Shown piece by piece: positions 1 to 12,265 of a stretch of 64,000 nt of DNA (its first letter is position 1; each line of letters begins with the position of its first letter). Origin of the DNA: Caprimulgus europaeus (taxonomy: Eukaryota; Chordata; Aves; Caprimulgiformes; Caprimulgidae); NCBI GenBank assembly GCA_907165065.1, contig OU015528.1, positions 73,823,474 through 73,887,473 on the forward strand, given 5' to 3'. Position numbers and translations under genes: made by a program. Under the pieces are notes generated by a model that did not search any database, was not told the DNA's origin, and worked only from the letters and a program-made list of their open reading frames with translations.

Positions 1-113
1 TGGACGGGGCTCTGAGCAACCTGATCTGGTTGAAGATGTCCCTGCTGATGGCAGGGGGTTGGACTAGATGGCTTTTAAAGGTCCCTTCCAACCCAAACCA
101 TTCTATGATTCTA
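1..113 (+). mobile_element. CR1 LINE, 3' end, cut by window edge
   Basis: The stretch runs from the window edge through GGTTGGACTAGATGGC and TCCCTTCCAACCCAAACC to the terminal ATTCTATG-type octamer repeat at about 99-113, the standard 3' end of avian CR1. It is in the + orientation, antisense to ELAPOR2, inside the intron following exon 10. The 61.0 kb copy is of a closely similar type. Confidence 0.93.
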
Positions 114-774
114 AAACAGATGAATCAATGCATATGTATGTTAAACATTGAGCATATATTTCAGTGCCCCTCTGCTCAACAATCATAATTCAGAGCTTGA
201 GTTATATTAACCTGACAGGGCAAATTAGACTGAGGAAAATCTCTCAGAGAAAGCTGGAGGCGGGAAAAGTCCAAACCAGGCCACTTTCACCAGTGAGCTG
301 TGACTGCTCTCTGCTGCAATCTTAGCACATCTGCAGATAGAAAGCTCTGAGTGCTAAATGAACAAAGATCTCAGCCTTTTAATTAAGTTTTCCAAAAGAA
401 TTATGCATGACCTCAAAGGTTATAGTTATCACAAAACATGAAAGGAGATAAACTAGAGAGAAGTCAAATAGTTGAGGTTTTTTCAGTGGGGATATTCAGA
501 TGCATTAATGTCTATGGTGGGATAGGTCCTTGGCTGAGCGTAGTTCACATAGGCTGCAGTTCCTGCCCTCTTCTGGTATACAAGAGATTTTTTTATTTCT
601 TCTTAGTGATATTGTAACATTTCAGGAAATTTCAGGCCTGGTGCAATTAAAGAAAAGGGAGGAAACTGTGTTGTGACTCACGTAGCAAAGAACAATTTTG
701 ATGAGTGCTCCATTACAACAGCGATCGGCACAGGGGAAAGACAGGTGGGTAACAACACAGGCAGTTTGGCTCAC
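114..774. other. ELAPOR2: Intron sequence after exon 10
   Basis: Beyond the CR1 end no further exon or recognised repeat is visible. I looked for the expected GWEVAGDH continuation on the minus strand and did not find it, so the next exon is outside the window. Confidence 0.7.
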
Positions 775-903
775 CGTTCATCCCATCGCATTTTGAGTTC
801 CCAACATTAAAGCAAGACGTCTTCATGTTGCTTGGCAGGATGTTCCACCACTTGTACTCAAACCCAAGAGCTGGTTCGGTCCCAGCAGGGCAGGCTTTGC
901 ACT
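775..903 (-). CDS. ELAPOR2: ELAPOR2 coding exon 10 (last exon in window)
   Basis: A 129-base exon: two bases complete the Glu codon begun in exon 9, then 42 codons, then one base. It encodes CKACPAGTEPALGFEYKWWN, then NMKTSCFNVGNSKCDGMN, ready to continue as GWEVAGDH in the next exon, which lies before the window. The AGTEPAxGFEYKWWN block is one of the most conserved in the family. The length is a multiple of three with phase 1 at both ends. Acceptor CCCTGTAG, donor ACG|GTGAGC. Confidence 0.95.
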
Positions 904-1658
904 CTACAGGGTGAGAGGGCAGGAAAGGAAATCACATGGCCAAAGTGCATCTCAAACAGTGTCTTAAAGAGCAAAAACATTAATTTTTTACACTCTGGGG
1001 CAAGCCAGGAGTAAAGAAAACTATTTCTTTCTTTGTAATTAAAGAGCCAAAGACTTATCAGGACCAGAACAGTGGAAAAGAGACCAGCATTTTATAAATT
1101 GCAGATCATAACCTCGTGGTAAGCAACCTGCAACTGACCCACCAAGCCACACCTCGTTTTCAATGGCTTCAACTGAAGCTGGTAATTATACTGGTAAACC
1201 TGAGTTCCCACAAAATGCTGCAGGTGACAACTGGGCCAATACATCTCAGAATCAACAAGCCAGAGTTTAGGTTAGACAATGCTGGCAGGCTACTCATCTG
1301 ACAGTGATTAAAATAAGATTTTCACTGGGAAAAACTTGAAATGGACAGAAGAATGGGTGAGGAGGAACTGCTGACTGTAGAAGTTCTGAGTCCCTTCTCA
1401 GAATCCCTTAAAATAACCCTCGGGATGTTTATATCAGCCGAGAAATGCATCCAGAACACAGCAGGTCAGCTTAGAGCAGCAATCCCTGATAAGAAAGGAC
1501 TTTAGAGAGAAAACAGATATCCAACTCCCTCTATGCAATGTTATTTAATAATTATTTTATGCAAAACATACTCTGGCTTATGATGATATGTCACTAAACT
1601 AAGTCATATGTAAGCAGACAACTGCTTCTGGGAACACAATTTTTTTGTGGACTCCTAC
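904..1658. other. ELAPOR2: ELAPOR2 intron 9
   Basis: A 755-base intron, GT-AG on the minus strand. AT-rich near 1540-1560. No repeat or RNA gene recognised. Confidence 0.85.
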
Positions 1659-1839
1659 CTTGTGTCCCGTCTGAAAATGTGCCTGGTGGGCAAGGAGTAC
1701 AGGAAGATGAGGCATTGTTGTAAAATCCAGGATTGCAGGGTGGACAATCCTTCCTCTCTCCAGAAGGAGGTAGAGTCAATGCATCAGGGAGATCTTCTCT
1801 GCAGATCTTGGGTTCAATCCACTTGTACATGATCTGAGT
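1659..1839 (-). CDS. ELAPOR2: ELAPOR2 coding exon 9 (paralogue-diagnostic)
   Basis: A 181-base exon, phase 0 at its start and one base over. It encodes TQIMYKWIEPKICREDLPD, then LPPSGERKDCPPCNPGFYNN and a third Cys-rich module containing SCTPCPPGTFSDGTQ. The residues after YKW and around GFYNN match ELAPOR2 rather than ELAPOR1 as I recall the two proteins, which is the main basis for the gene symbol. NAS is a candidate N-glycosylation sequon. Acceptor CTCCTTCCAG, donor CAAG|GTAGGA. Confidence 0.96.
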
Positions 1840-4800
1840 CTGGAAGGAGAAAACACTGAGCTCACATGGTGTGTGAGGAAGCTTTAGGACTAGATGTACC
1901 AATCAAAAAATCCCCTTTGTAAATTAAATTAAGGTATTCCCAGTTTTTTAGGCCAAAAATAGACCTAGTATATCCAGGACAATAAAGGGAAGGGTAGAAA
2001 AAGGAAACAGAAGTGACTGAGTCCACAGGCAATTCCAACATTTCAGGCCTTAAGAGCAAAGCAAAAATGTGAAGCTTAAAACAATTGCTGCTGTTCATTC
2101 CTATATATCGAGTGGATTTTCCCAAGAAAATGTTTCTGAGGAACATAGATAAATAATTCTAACTGCATAAGTAATCTCTGCATTTTAGCCATAGTAACCC
2201 AAAATATAACTTCCATATTATAAAATCCCTTTATCAGGAAGGCATCTGTTAGCAGAGAACATCAGAAGTTCTGCATTTTCTCCATACCAGCCTGTTCTTT
2301 GGAAAGTCCTCAAGTTTTCTCCAGCCATTTTCACCTACTGACCAAATGCCAAAACCACACAGGAACTTTTCCAGCCCCTCTCCAGTCCCTCCACATTGCA
2401 TAAGGTACAGTCTACGAACACTAACATGGGTCAGTCCTTGGTGTTGCGATATACCAATGGCATCACCTCTCTGACATCACTTCTCTTTGGCAAGACACAA
2501 GTTTTCTGACCTCAGGAAAAGGCTTAGGTGAGATACAACATCCATGGTGTTTGGTTTCAAAATTAATTTGTCTTTGGGTCTATCCCTGAGTGTTTAATAT
2601 CTCAAGACAAAAAATCAGTTGAGTTCCAGAGCTGAGAAACCCAACTGGCAAGACTTAAACCTGGCCACAGCTCCTTCTCTGGGTACTTCTACCCTTTGGT
2701 CTCAGCACTGCAATCAGGGATCCTTGAGGCCAGAAGCATGGATACAGAGGTTGACAGATGAAATTCCACGTTATGAATTTGGTTCAGGGCTCTGAGCCAA
2801 AATGTCCTTGCCATCCCGGCTTTGAGCTGCTTATGCTCAAGGTTAGCCTTTGATAAGAATTATTGACCAGCTTTGAACTTGTTTGAAAAAAAGGCTGGAA
2901 GAAGCTTCATTGCAGGCTCAGGTCTCAGATCCTGGGAGCTGCAATTAAGCTGAAGCTCTCACCCTTTGTCCCTGCCTGCACTGCGTTGCAGCCATGCCTA
3001 TGGCAGGTCATGTACCCTGGTTGATTCCCACCCTGACTGACCCATGGACTTGATGCCCCAGCTCAACACTGGTCCTGCCTTATCACTACGGACTTGTCTG
3101 GCAACCTTGGATGAATCTGGTCATGGATATTGGATCTGCTTTGCTCACTTTGCTCAGGTACTGCTCCTGCTGTCAGAGTGGCATCTGCCGCTGCTTGCCT
3201 TACTGCCACGCGTGGCTCCTGGCTCCCTGTCCCTTATGGATCAGTTTGCTGCTCCCAAACACTTACAGGATTTTCTAGAGTATTGCTCCAGAAATGCTTC
3301 AGCAGCATCAGGATGCACAGCATTTAAAATGAATAGGATCAGAAGCTGGTAAAGTACCTGTGCAGTTGCCCAGAGCCAGACACACTGTACACACTAAAGT
3401 AATCCAACTGCATCTGAACAGAGAGGAAAGGGTCAGAGCGTGCCCACAGCCACACAGGTGAGGGTTTCTAAGATTAGGGCTGAAGCAATCAGCCTGGGAT
3501 TTTTACAGCCTTAGACAGGTGAAAAGTCAATAGGAGTCAAGTGCTTAAATCTCCTGAGGCCCCTTCTACACATGGAGTGCGGAACAGCAGGAGGGAGACA
3601 ACAATCTCAAGTCCAGTGAAAAACCTGGATTATTTTAGTAAGCCATGGATCAATAGGCCTTTAGGTTGGTGCTTTACAGCCGTTGTTCACCTGAAGATGC
3701 GCTGCAGAGCCTGGCCCTCTCACTGGACTGTATCACATGGAGAGATGGCTGGGGAGTATGGCAAACCTGGACCAATTTCCAGAGATGCAGAGCACTCAGT
3801 GGTGAAAGCAGCCCTGGAAACCCAGCCAGTATCTGTGTGTCTATGACACATGTTGCTCTTGCAAGTGGAAGATGAAGGATGTCTGTAGAAAGATTCACTT
3901 TGTATTCTGATAATGTTCATCAGTGAAGACAAAGACCACTGAGGAGGCAGGAATAAGGTCAACAGTGGGAGCTTATTCAATGCCAAGGAGCCTTGAATGG
4001 CACAGAGCAGTGACAGGGTAATCCATGGGAGGCTGCAATTAAAGCAGCACCTGTGGGTGTAGCAGTGAACACTGCTGCTAATTCCTCGTTAGGGGGTTAA
4101 CAGAGCAAGAATCAGTGAGTCCAGACCAGGTTGTAGAATCTGCCCGCTCTGGGGCTAAACTCACTGATGCTTCATTATCAAAGCACATGGAACTCTTGGC
4201 TGCATTTTGGAACTTGCTGATCAGGAGACTACAAAACACTCCACCCTGTCAGCAACTATTAGGTCAGTAACCCACAGGTGCTATGGATTTTGACTACTTG
4301 CCATCCCATCCAGATCTAAGTGAGATGGGAAACGGAGGAAGAGACAAAACAGGCCTGACCACCTGTCCACGCTCTGTGGGCTCCATATCCAAGTAAACTG
4401 GAGTTTCTTCTCCAAATTCCACCAAAATTCCCATATGACTGCTGAGACAAAGGGCAGGAGAGCTTCAAAGCCAAGCTGCCACCAGCAGGTCCCTCTATGA
4501 GAGATCTAGTGGATCTAAGATCTCTGAGTGAAACAATCTACTGAGAGTCCAGGTATTCTGAGGCATCTCATGAGGCAAGCATATTATTAGCAGCTAAGCT
4601 CTGCTACTGCATATGAATACTCCCAGGCTATGTCTATAGTATTATTTCAACAGATCATGGGCTCTTCTTTGATGCTAACATCAAGGGACGTGATAAACAT
4701 CGTACCTACGCAGCGAAACCCTCTTCCACTTGCAATAGGTACGGTCATTGTCCAGTGCCATGGTAGCACCTGAATCACACCTGGGCATTGCTGAGACAGT

Positions 4801-5204
4801 GCAAGTTGCCACAGCCAAAAGTATGCCAAGAAAGATTGCTAACAACTAAACAGTAGGGTTTATTCTGGGACAGTATTTCAGCCTGTGGTTCAACCCTGGG
4901 TTTTTTATGAGCATGGAGTTAGCACCAGTGACCCAGTCAGACTAATCACAAGCGCAAGGAGCTTAGCATTTCACAATGACAGATCCCTTAAGCAGACCCA
5001 TGACAGGCAGATTCTTACAGATGGATAAATGCTGGAGAGAAAGCAGCTAAAGGACAAGTCCAAAGCCTCAGAGAGATTCAATGCTGGAAGCAAAACTGGG
5101 AAAGCAATTGGGAAAGAAATTCCTAGAAACCTTATCTTGTTTTCAAATCAAGAGATCACAGTAAGCTCAAGGAGTTTAAAAATAGCATCATGCCTTCTAC
5201 TTAC
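1840..5204. other. ELAPOR2: ELAPOR2 intron 8
   Basis: A 3.4 kb intron. The short open frames inside it (for example at 3044-3352 and 3541-3846) show no protein family similarity that I recognise. No CR1 copy or simple repeat of note. Confidence 0.85.
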
Positions 5205-5293
5205 CTTTCCTTCCTTATCACATGGGGTATGGATCTGGAAAAAGTCTTTGCTTGTGCATGGAGGACGCCCTATACATGCACTGGATCCCTCAT
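5205..5293 (-). CDS. ELAPOR2: ELAPOR2 coding exon 8
   Basis: An 89-base exon: two bases complete an Asp codon, then 29 codons end at the consensus donor AAAG|GTAAGT. It encodes EGSSACIGRPPCTSKDFF and QIHTPCDKEGK. The RPPCTxKDxFxxHTxCD pattern is characteristic of ELAPOR proteins and links the second Cys-rich block to the YKW block in exon 9. The acceptor CTTTCTTTTTAG has a strong pyrimidine tract. Removing this exon would shift the frame. Confidence 0.96.
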
Positions 5294-6378
5294 CTAAAAA
5301 GAAAGGGTGAGGAACAGGATGTTAAACCATCAAATGGGCCCTGGAAACAACCGTAACAAGATTAAAATCTGGTGATTAAAGTGAGTCAGGAGAAAAATGC
5401 AAAACAAGAATAAAAAAACAAACTCTTAACAGAATCTACCTGAACCTTCTCCTGATCTGAAGAGAGGGAAAAGGGAAAATACCAGCTATGCTTGTTCTGT
5501 CACACTGAAATTCATTGATTCAGTGTAACCAGGAAGGCACCCAAACCCTCACTTTACTCCTTCACCTTCAAGCAGTAATTTGCGTAGTTAGCCAAGAGTG
5601 GAAATATATTCTTACTCAATAAGGAACAATAACATGCTAACCCATTAGAAACTTCCTTAGAACACTGGCCCACCTCTTCCTCTCCTCAGATATTTTTGCA
5701 AAATTCCCATTCCCATCATGAGCACAGGCACAGGTCCCCAGTCATTTGCCATAATCTGTGATAGCAGGCTCTATGGTCAGTAACTGATTCGTCAAAACCT
5801 TTCTTATAAAACAACTACAAGGAAGAAAACTGAAGACATTTTGACCACTAGGAAGGGATTTTGTCCATGTTATCTGATGATCATCAGCTAACCACAGCTG
5901 GGAACTCAGAAGACTTTGGGGACTAGGGTTTGCAAATAGAATATCACATCTTCCAACTACACAGGAGGCCAGGACGGGCCAGGAAAGGATTTGGAAAGGA
6001 GATTCCTAGAAACATGACAAGTTTCAAGGCAGTGATGAAGGCAGTTCAGGTCATTGCCAACCGATAACACAATTTGCCACGAGATGGCACAGCTCGACTG
6101 TTACTATCCTTCAGAACTGTTCTCTTCCAGGTCACAGAGCTCTCCATCCCTTCATATTAGCATAGATTACTTTAGCCAAGATCGATTGTGGCCCATTAGG
6201 TACATATGTGCCCTCTGTAGCTTTTGGGAAGCCCCATCTTCATCTGCCCATTGCATATCAACTGGAAACTAGACTTTATTGTTGGATAAAACCATTCTCA
6301 CATCCGCGCACAGAAACAGCTTGTGACCTTACATACTCAGACTTTTCTGGTTTTGCTCAACCAATTTGATTTATGTAC
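5294..6378. other. ELAPOR2: ELAPOR2 intron 7
   Basis: A 1.1 kb intron. Nothing recognised within it. Confidence 0.85.
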
Positions 6379-6531
6379 CTGCATAATACATTTCATCTTT
6401 ACACTTGGTGCACTCTTTAGCTCCTTTCTCAGAATAAGTGTTTCTTGGACAGACCTGGCACCCAGATGAACCTGGTTTGTCGCTGAAGGTACCAGGCTTG
6501 CATGCGAAGCATTCAGACGTATATGCAACTC
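6379..6531 (-). CDS. ELAPOR2: ELAPOR2 coding exon 7 (ephrin-receptor-like Cys-rich modules)
   Basis: A 153-base exon: two bases complete a Gly codon, 50 codons follow, and one base is left over. It encodes [20 protein letters not shown], then [21 protein letters not shown] and a diverged end KDEMYYA. The repeated C..C.PGT(F/Y)S..GS..C..C pattern is the ephrin-receptor-like/GCC2_GCC3 module; about one and a half copies lie in this exon and the next begins in exon 8. The length is a multiple of three with phase 1 at both ends, so this is another frame-neutral exon. The donor is GCAG|GTACAT, weaker than its neighbours at +4 to +6. Confidence 0.96.
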
Positions 6532-7157
6532 CTGTAAGGTAAATTAGAGGTAAAGCACTGAAATACAGAGATATGCCCCGTAACTACTACCCCAGCTGGG
6601 TAACATGGCTTAAAAATCACAGACTTTCACCACTCTCTTTAGACACTTTGGCTTTGCTGACTCTTGATTTCAGTCTTTAATGTTTGCTCCTCAATGCAAG
6701 TCTGGCCCATGAAAGAACCTTATATGACACTCTGAGTCTGATTACACTTAGAACAGGACCAAAAGAGCAATCCCAGATTAATTTAAATATTTAAATAGAA
6801 ATTTAACTGTCACTGTTACAATATACACATCCATTTAGCACTGTTGAGAGACTTACCAATAAGCATGGTCCTTCTATACTACCTTAAAGAAAAGCTGCCG
6901 GTTCCTTTTTCTCTCTCTTTGTTTGCTAAGCCAGTCTTCTCCAGTAGACGGCATCATTTACCAGCTAAATAAATTTTTCAGCCTTTTCCCTGACTGTGAA
7001 GTTTTGCTGTTCTAATTCTACACTTTAGAGGAGGAGACAGGGTATAAGGGAGCTAAGAAAGCCACTTTGGTGCTGTAGAAATGTACCAGCAGAAAAGGTT
7101 CTTGTCAAACACTGTGACAAAAGAGCAAGATAAGACCTAAAGGCAAATATCACTTAC
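6532..7157. other. ELAPOR2: ELAPOR2 intron 6
   Basis: A 626-base intron. AT-rich around 6780-6830; no repeat recognised. Confidence 0.85.
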
Positions 7158-7263
7158 CTTCAATTGTGATGTTTTTCACCAGAACTGGTTTTACTGCTTT
7201 GGACCCCATGAGAATCCCTGTTGTTCTCCAGTATAATATATTACTACCTGATTTCAGAGTTAC
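7158..7263 (-). CDS. ELAPOR2: ELAPOR2 coding exon 6
   Basis: A 106-base exon, phase 0 at its start and one base over at its end. It encodes VTLKSGSNILYWRTTGILMG and then SKAVKPVLVKNITIE. NILYWRTT and KPVLVxNI are conserved across the family. The NIT sequon is a candidate N-glycosylation site. Together with exons 4-5 it completes the luminal beta-rich region preceding the second Cys-rich block. Acceptor GTTGCAG, donor GAAG|GTAAGTG. Confidence 0.96.
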
Positions 7264-9631
7264 CTGCAACAATATGCATGACAATTAGCAGGCATCCCTT
7301 CACCAAGAAATTGTTTTATTTCTTACTTCTACTACTCAGATTTTTTGCATCCTAGCAGCAATTTTGACCTTTCCTAAACTGCTTAGTGAGTCAAGAAGTA
7401 ATGGGGAGACAGCCAGAGATCTCTCTGAGGAGTGCCAAGGTGAGTTTAATAAAAAAGCTGCTCGACATCCCAGTTTTATGGAAAAATACCAAGAGCTGAG
7501 TCTGACCTTGTTGTAAGCAGAACTGGGAAAAAGCTGTTCCTGCCTTTATCCAGCTACTCCTGGCACTCAGGAGCTTTTATCTCTAGCTGTATGTTCAGAT
7601 ATAGTCAAACAGTTTGTTTTTAAAGCCTTGAGATACACTTTTATAAAGTAACCAAACACAACCCAGAGTTCAAAAATCCAGGCTCACAAGCAAGTTTTGT
7701 TTATAGGCTTTACAAATCAAGCTCTGCTAACACCACAGCATCACAATCAGTAAGCCAGGCACAAACCATGAATGTCCCCAGCAGCTGTCCCATCCCTCCT
7801 TCTCATTTCTGGCCCTGAACAGTGGATGAGATGTAGAAAACAACTCAGTTTCCAACTGCTTTGACCTCCTTGCCTTCACAGCATGGTTCAGTGTAACCCC
7901 TGTGCTGGCACAGGAAGGGTGGTAGGCTGGTGGCACCATGGCTGGGATAAGGAGGAGGAGGAAGGGAGGACCACCTCTTCCAGCAGCAATGTTGATGCCT
8001 GCTGCCTTCAACTCACCTGTCTAACTACACTATCTCTCTGCTTACTAAAAGCAGCAATTTTACCAAGACCCTACCTGGCTTGCAAAGCTCTAGCATATCT
8101 ACTAGCCCAATACAAGATGCCTACTGCCAACACAGTGATACTGGCTTGGAGGTGCTATATTTTCACACAAGAAGAGGGATAAACTCTACCAGCATAAAGG
8201 TCCAGGATAACAAGATTTACACAGTGCTGTACAGGCTTGGATGGGCCACAGTTTTTGTTAACCCGGGAAAAAGAGTCCAAAATCTCAGCAAAATGGAGAT
8301 AAAGCACATTGTATCTCCCATTCCCCAAACACTTACTATCCAGGGAGGCAGAGGATAGCTGGGTTACCACAGGTAACTGCAGAACTGGGAATGTATTGAA
8401 TTAAACACTACATTGTGTGGTGTAGAGATACCCCACACCAGCTCTGGTGCAGCAGGACTAGCACACTGAAAGCAGAGGCTGCAGCAACTGGAAAACTGGG
8501 CTCAGAGAAGCTGCCATGACAGGATTTGCAATGCAGACAAAAGCCTCCAGGAGAGCCAGAACAGCCATCTCACCTAGCTCGCAGGTCTATACTTCAGCCA
8601 AGCATCCAAGCAACCGTCATAGTCAGTGGAGACACCTGCACATCCTGGACAGTGAGTTCAGATGCCACCATCTCCTGTGCAGACACTGTCTACATCTCTC
8701 AGCTCACCCAGGTTGATGCTCTGGCCTTGGATCTACCTCTCAGTCCATACCACTCACTCCTCCTCTCCCAGTTCTCCTGCCTCCCAGCATGACTCACGTG
8801 GGGCTTGCACCTGAGCTAACAGGCACCACCAATCAGAGCTGGATGTGGAATATGGTTTCTCCTCGACACGGATAAGCAGACCACGGGAAACAGAGAGTGG
8901 GATGCTGTCTATGCCAATAAAAAGACTTTTTCTTCTGGCTAATGTCCCTATGCTAGGCCTTTACTAGCATGGCTCTGGGAATTAGGGTATGGCTATATAG
9001 TGGAAACCAGGCATCTGCGTGAGCTTTTGAGTTGGTCTACACATGGGCTGTGCACCAAACACACTCAGCCAGCTGGGTCACAGGGCAGCCAGAGGGCTGC
9101 TGCTCCCAGCGTGGACATGCTCATCAGTGCTGCAGGAGCCACCCTGGTGCTGCCAGCTTGCTTTCCAGCTGAGTAAGTCACCAGGGAGCACAAGCTGGGT
9201 ATAGCTGAGCTCTTCAGCACACATTTGAGAATAAAATGCCCATCCTGCGTGCCTCCACATACACACACTGTTCCCGCCGCTCTGCTGAGCAACAGGGAAT
9301 AATCTCGTGCTCTCATGAGCAGACAACTGTTGTAGAAGACTTCAGTTACAAACATACAGAGTGACTGTGGCATGCAGATTTGCATAAATCTATTTCACCT
9401 CATAAAGCACTTGATTCAAAGCTCAGAGAAATCAATACAAAGTCTGTCATCTATATTATTTGCTTTGGGAACAGCCCCTCAGAGATCTCAGTGGCTTTGC
9501 CCACAATACTTGGAGAGCTGTGCTCCTTTGAGATGCACTCACAGGATCTCGTTTGCTTTCTGCTCTGAGGAAATCACAGACATTTACAAATGGGAAAAAA
9601 TGCTTCATGAAGGAATTTTTTGCACACTTAC
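7264..9631. other. ELAPOR2: ELAPOR2 intron 5
   Basis: A 2.4 kb intron. Contains short open frames on both strands between 7727 and 9385 with no recognised similarity. No mobile element recognised. Confidence 0.85.
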
Positions 9632-9718
9632 AGAATGAGAGCCCCATTCCCCATTGTCTGTTAGCTTCACCCACTTGTCTGCTGTGGACTCCATCTCTTT
9701 ACACTGGTCATTTTGTAT
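9632..9718 (-). CDS. ELAPOR2: ELAPOR2 coding exon 5
   Basis: An 87-base, 29-codon exon with phase 0 at both ends, so it could be skipped without a frameshift. It encodes IQNDQCKEMESTADKWVKL and TDNGEWGSHS, continuing the luminal domain from FFEFF in exon 4. The QNDQC block is conserved in both ELAPOR paralogues. The acceptor AACAG has a weak pyrimidine tract (TTTTTAATTAACAG); the donor is TCT|GTAAGTG. Confidence 0.94.
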
Positions 9719-12117
9719 CTGTTAATTAAAAACACAAGATCAGTGACCACATTCAAATGCATCTCTCTGCCAGCATAATGACTGCTGTCTATATATTTAG
9801 GACTGCAGCTTCCTTATTTGTGGCAAAAACCAAAACAAAACAAAAAAACCCCAAACAATCAAAACCTGCTAGCAGCTTAGCAGTGCCTCCAAAGGCCACC
9901 TCTGATGCAGATGGAAAAAAAGAGCAGGAGAAGATCTTAGCCTTGTTCTCTTGCTATCTGGTCAGACTCAGATGCTGAACATCTTGTCTTGGCTGCCTAC
10001 TCTTGAGCCCATCAAGACCCAGTTCTCTAAAATCCAGAGGCTACAGGTTTCTAAGTCAGAAGGGAGATAAGAGTGGACAGGCCAAAGTGAGTATCTGCCA
10101 TGTCTTTGGCTCCCTGCCACCTGACCTCACTAGGGATGTGAGTAACGTTATCAAGGGAGAGGCAACATGCCATGGAGAGTCTGCCCTGGCGGAGGTGAGA
10201 GGCTGATTGTCCCTCACCCAGGTCTGGCACAGCTCAGCAGCCTTTCCTTGCAGCAGGGTCTGGAGCATGGCCTCACAGTAGTCCACTTCTTTCCTCCCAT
10301 AACTGTCTTCCCTGAAGTCAATACTTTCAGAAGACCTGAGATCAAGTATCCTCCTCAAAGTTGCTCCATGACAAGACTGAAATAAGCTGCACAATCCCAC
10401 ACCTTCCAAAGCAACTGTGCGCTTAATTCCCATCAACAGCACTGGGGAAAAGAGGTGAGAAGAAGCACTTAAGCAGAAAGTAGATCCCTAATTATCTTTT
10501 GCAATCTGAGCTACAGCATCTTTGTGCCTTGGTCCCCATCTGCATAAAGGAGATAAGAATATATAGTCTCTTCTCACAAGGTATAAAGGGCGTCAGTATG
10601 TAAAAAGAGCCTGGGAAGGGCAGGCTGCAGAAGCAGTGGGTATCCATGTTTGAGGACATCTCGCTTGCCCTCAGACTGGCGGTGCAGCCATCTGTGCCAA
10701 AAACTTCACTATTTCCCAGCAGCTTGTAAGCCACTGCCACTGAAATGCCACTGTCCAGAGCTAAAGTGTCATTGTTAAATATACTTAAGCACAGACACAG
10801 GCTGGAGGAAAAAAGGGCTTTTAGAGGAGTGTTAAATATGGTTTCCCTGAAATACAGAGGCTGACTAGGAATTATTTCCATGGGTATTTCTATAAAGGAC
10901 TGCATCACTCACTGTCTCTTGAACAGGGAATGATAAATTTAAGGAGGTGACTGAGTGGGATATGGATAAAAGTAATATTCAAAAAGCCATTTCAAAGCCA
11001 GCGCTCAGAGAAACAATATATTTGCTCCATTGCAGGAGTAGATCAGTCAGTCAGTAAAGCAACTGAAGCTAGGATTCATCATCCTGGTACATTCATCTGA
11101 CAGCAGAAAGCGTATTTGCTGCTTTCTCCCCATGAAGAAGGTAGGACAGTCTAATATAAAAGCATAATGTCTAAATAGTTTTGCCTGCAGTGTCTGTTAT
11201 CAAAATGCAATAGATTGCACTGATGTAGGAGTAAGAGGGTGCCTCCAGCAGGTCATTTTTGTCTTCTTTTCCCATCTTTACTAGGGGTAAGGAAACCTCA
11301 CACTTTTCTCTGAGCTTCAAGAAACTGTAACCAATGCCAGCTAAGGCTTCACACTCCTATGAGATACCATGAGTTGTGTTTTTCAGATGAAAACCAGAGC
11401 TCATCAGACACGGAGAGAGGCAGTAACAGAGGAGATTGAAAAATTCCAGGCATCTCCTGCTCTGAGCTGCCCTCCCAAATGGCAGGTACAACATGCCAGG
11501 AAAAGCAACCTGTTGGTGAAACCTTCCAAAGAATCTCAGTGACACGGAGCACTGCACTGCAGAGCCTGGTGCTGGGAAGCCTCTGCTCCCTGGAGAACTT
11601 GTTTCTGGCCTTCTTTTAAGGATCACTGTTTTGTCTCTTCTCCTGCTTTTCTTTTCATCTTAATTGCTCTGACCCAAATTGACCTAAAACTAAAGCTAAC
11701 CTTTTCCACTTACTAATGCCTTGGAGCACATCAGGTTCTGGATGCCTACCTTGTATGGAGTCTTTTTAAATTTTAAGTTCCTTCAAAGGCATCTCAAGTC
11801 AAACACCCTCAAACCGAAGCATCTACCACCAACAGCTGCCTTGTAAAAGGCTGGACTAACAGGGGCAGTCATGACCTCTAATGGAGAAATCCCAGTATAT
11901 GATAGATAGGATCAGTTTAGCCTGAGTATTGAAGCTGAAATAAATGTCCAAAAGCAGCATAAGTGGCAGAAAGATTTTTTGGTTTTTATCTTGTTCAGCA
12001 GTATCAAGCTATGGACATACGGGGAATGTAAAGGAAGGAAAAAGCTGTTTCTGATGGTCTTTATCTGGACTGAATTCTTGCAATATAAGGTTGTATTCAT
12101 CATATGAAAGGCCTTAC
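9719..12117. other. ELAPOR2: ELAPOR2 intron 4
   Basis: A 2.4 kb intron with an A-rich tract at about 9826-9860 and a MIR-like SINE remnant at about 10495-10600. The 128-codon minus-strand open run at 10056-10442 shows no recognised similarity. Confidence 0.85.
10495..10600 (+). mobile_element. MIR-like SINE remnant
   Basis: The order CTTTGTGCCTTGG, then TCCCCATCTGCATAAAGGAG, then ATAAGAATATA and CTTCTCACAAGG follows the MIR core and 3' part: a 'ctctgtgcctcagtttccccatctgtaaaatggggataataat' type string followed by 'acctcacagggt'. The match is by eye and diverged. Amniote MIR copies are known in birds as old remnants. Confidence 0.55.
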
Positions 12118-12265
12118 AAAAAATTCAAAGAAGATGTTGTTGTCAATATACTGGTATTCGAAGAAGACAGAACCGGATTTCTTCAGGTGGACAGCATAGA
12201 TGAGAGAAACTGTACAGTCATCCCTGTTGGACTCTATGTAATTCCCTCGAGGTGTCCACGAAGAG
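12118..12265 (-). CDS. ELAPOR2: ELAPOR2 coding exon 4
   Basis: A 148-base exon; its first base completes an Asn codon, then 49 codons end exactly at the donor TTT|GTAAGG. It encodes [20 protein letters not shown], then [19 protein letters not shown] and DNNIFFEFF. The PRGNYIxSNxDxC and VFFEYQYxDxxIFFEFF patterns are family-diagnostic. The alternation of hydrophobic and polar residues suggests a beta-rich luminal domain, which is inference. The acceptor is a good pyrimidine tract ending CATCAG. Confidence 0.96.

Noticed and set aside
10056-10442. 128-codon minus-strand open run in intron 4
   Set aside because: No similarity recognised and no splice or ELAPOR2 continuity; the flanking exons 4 and 5 already join in phase without it.
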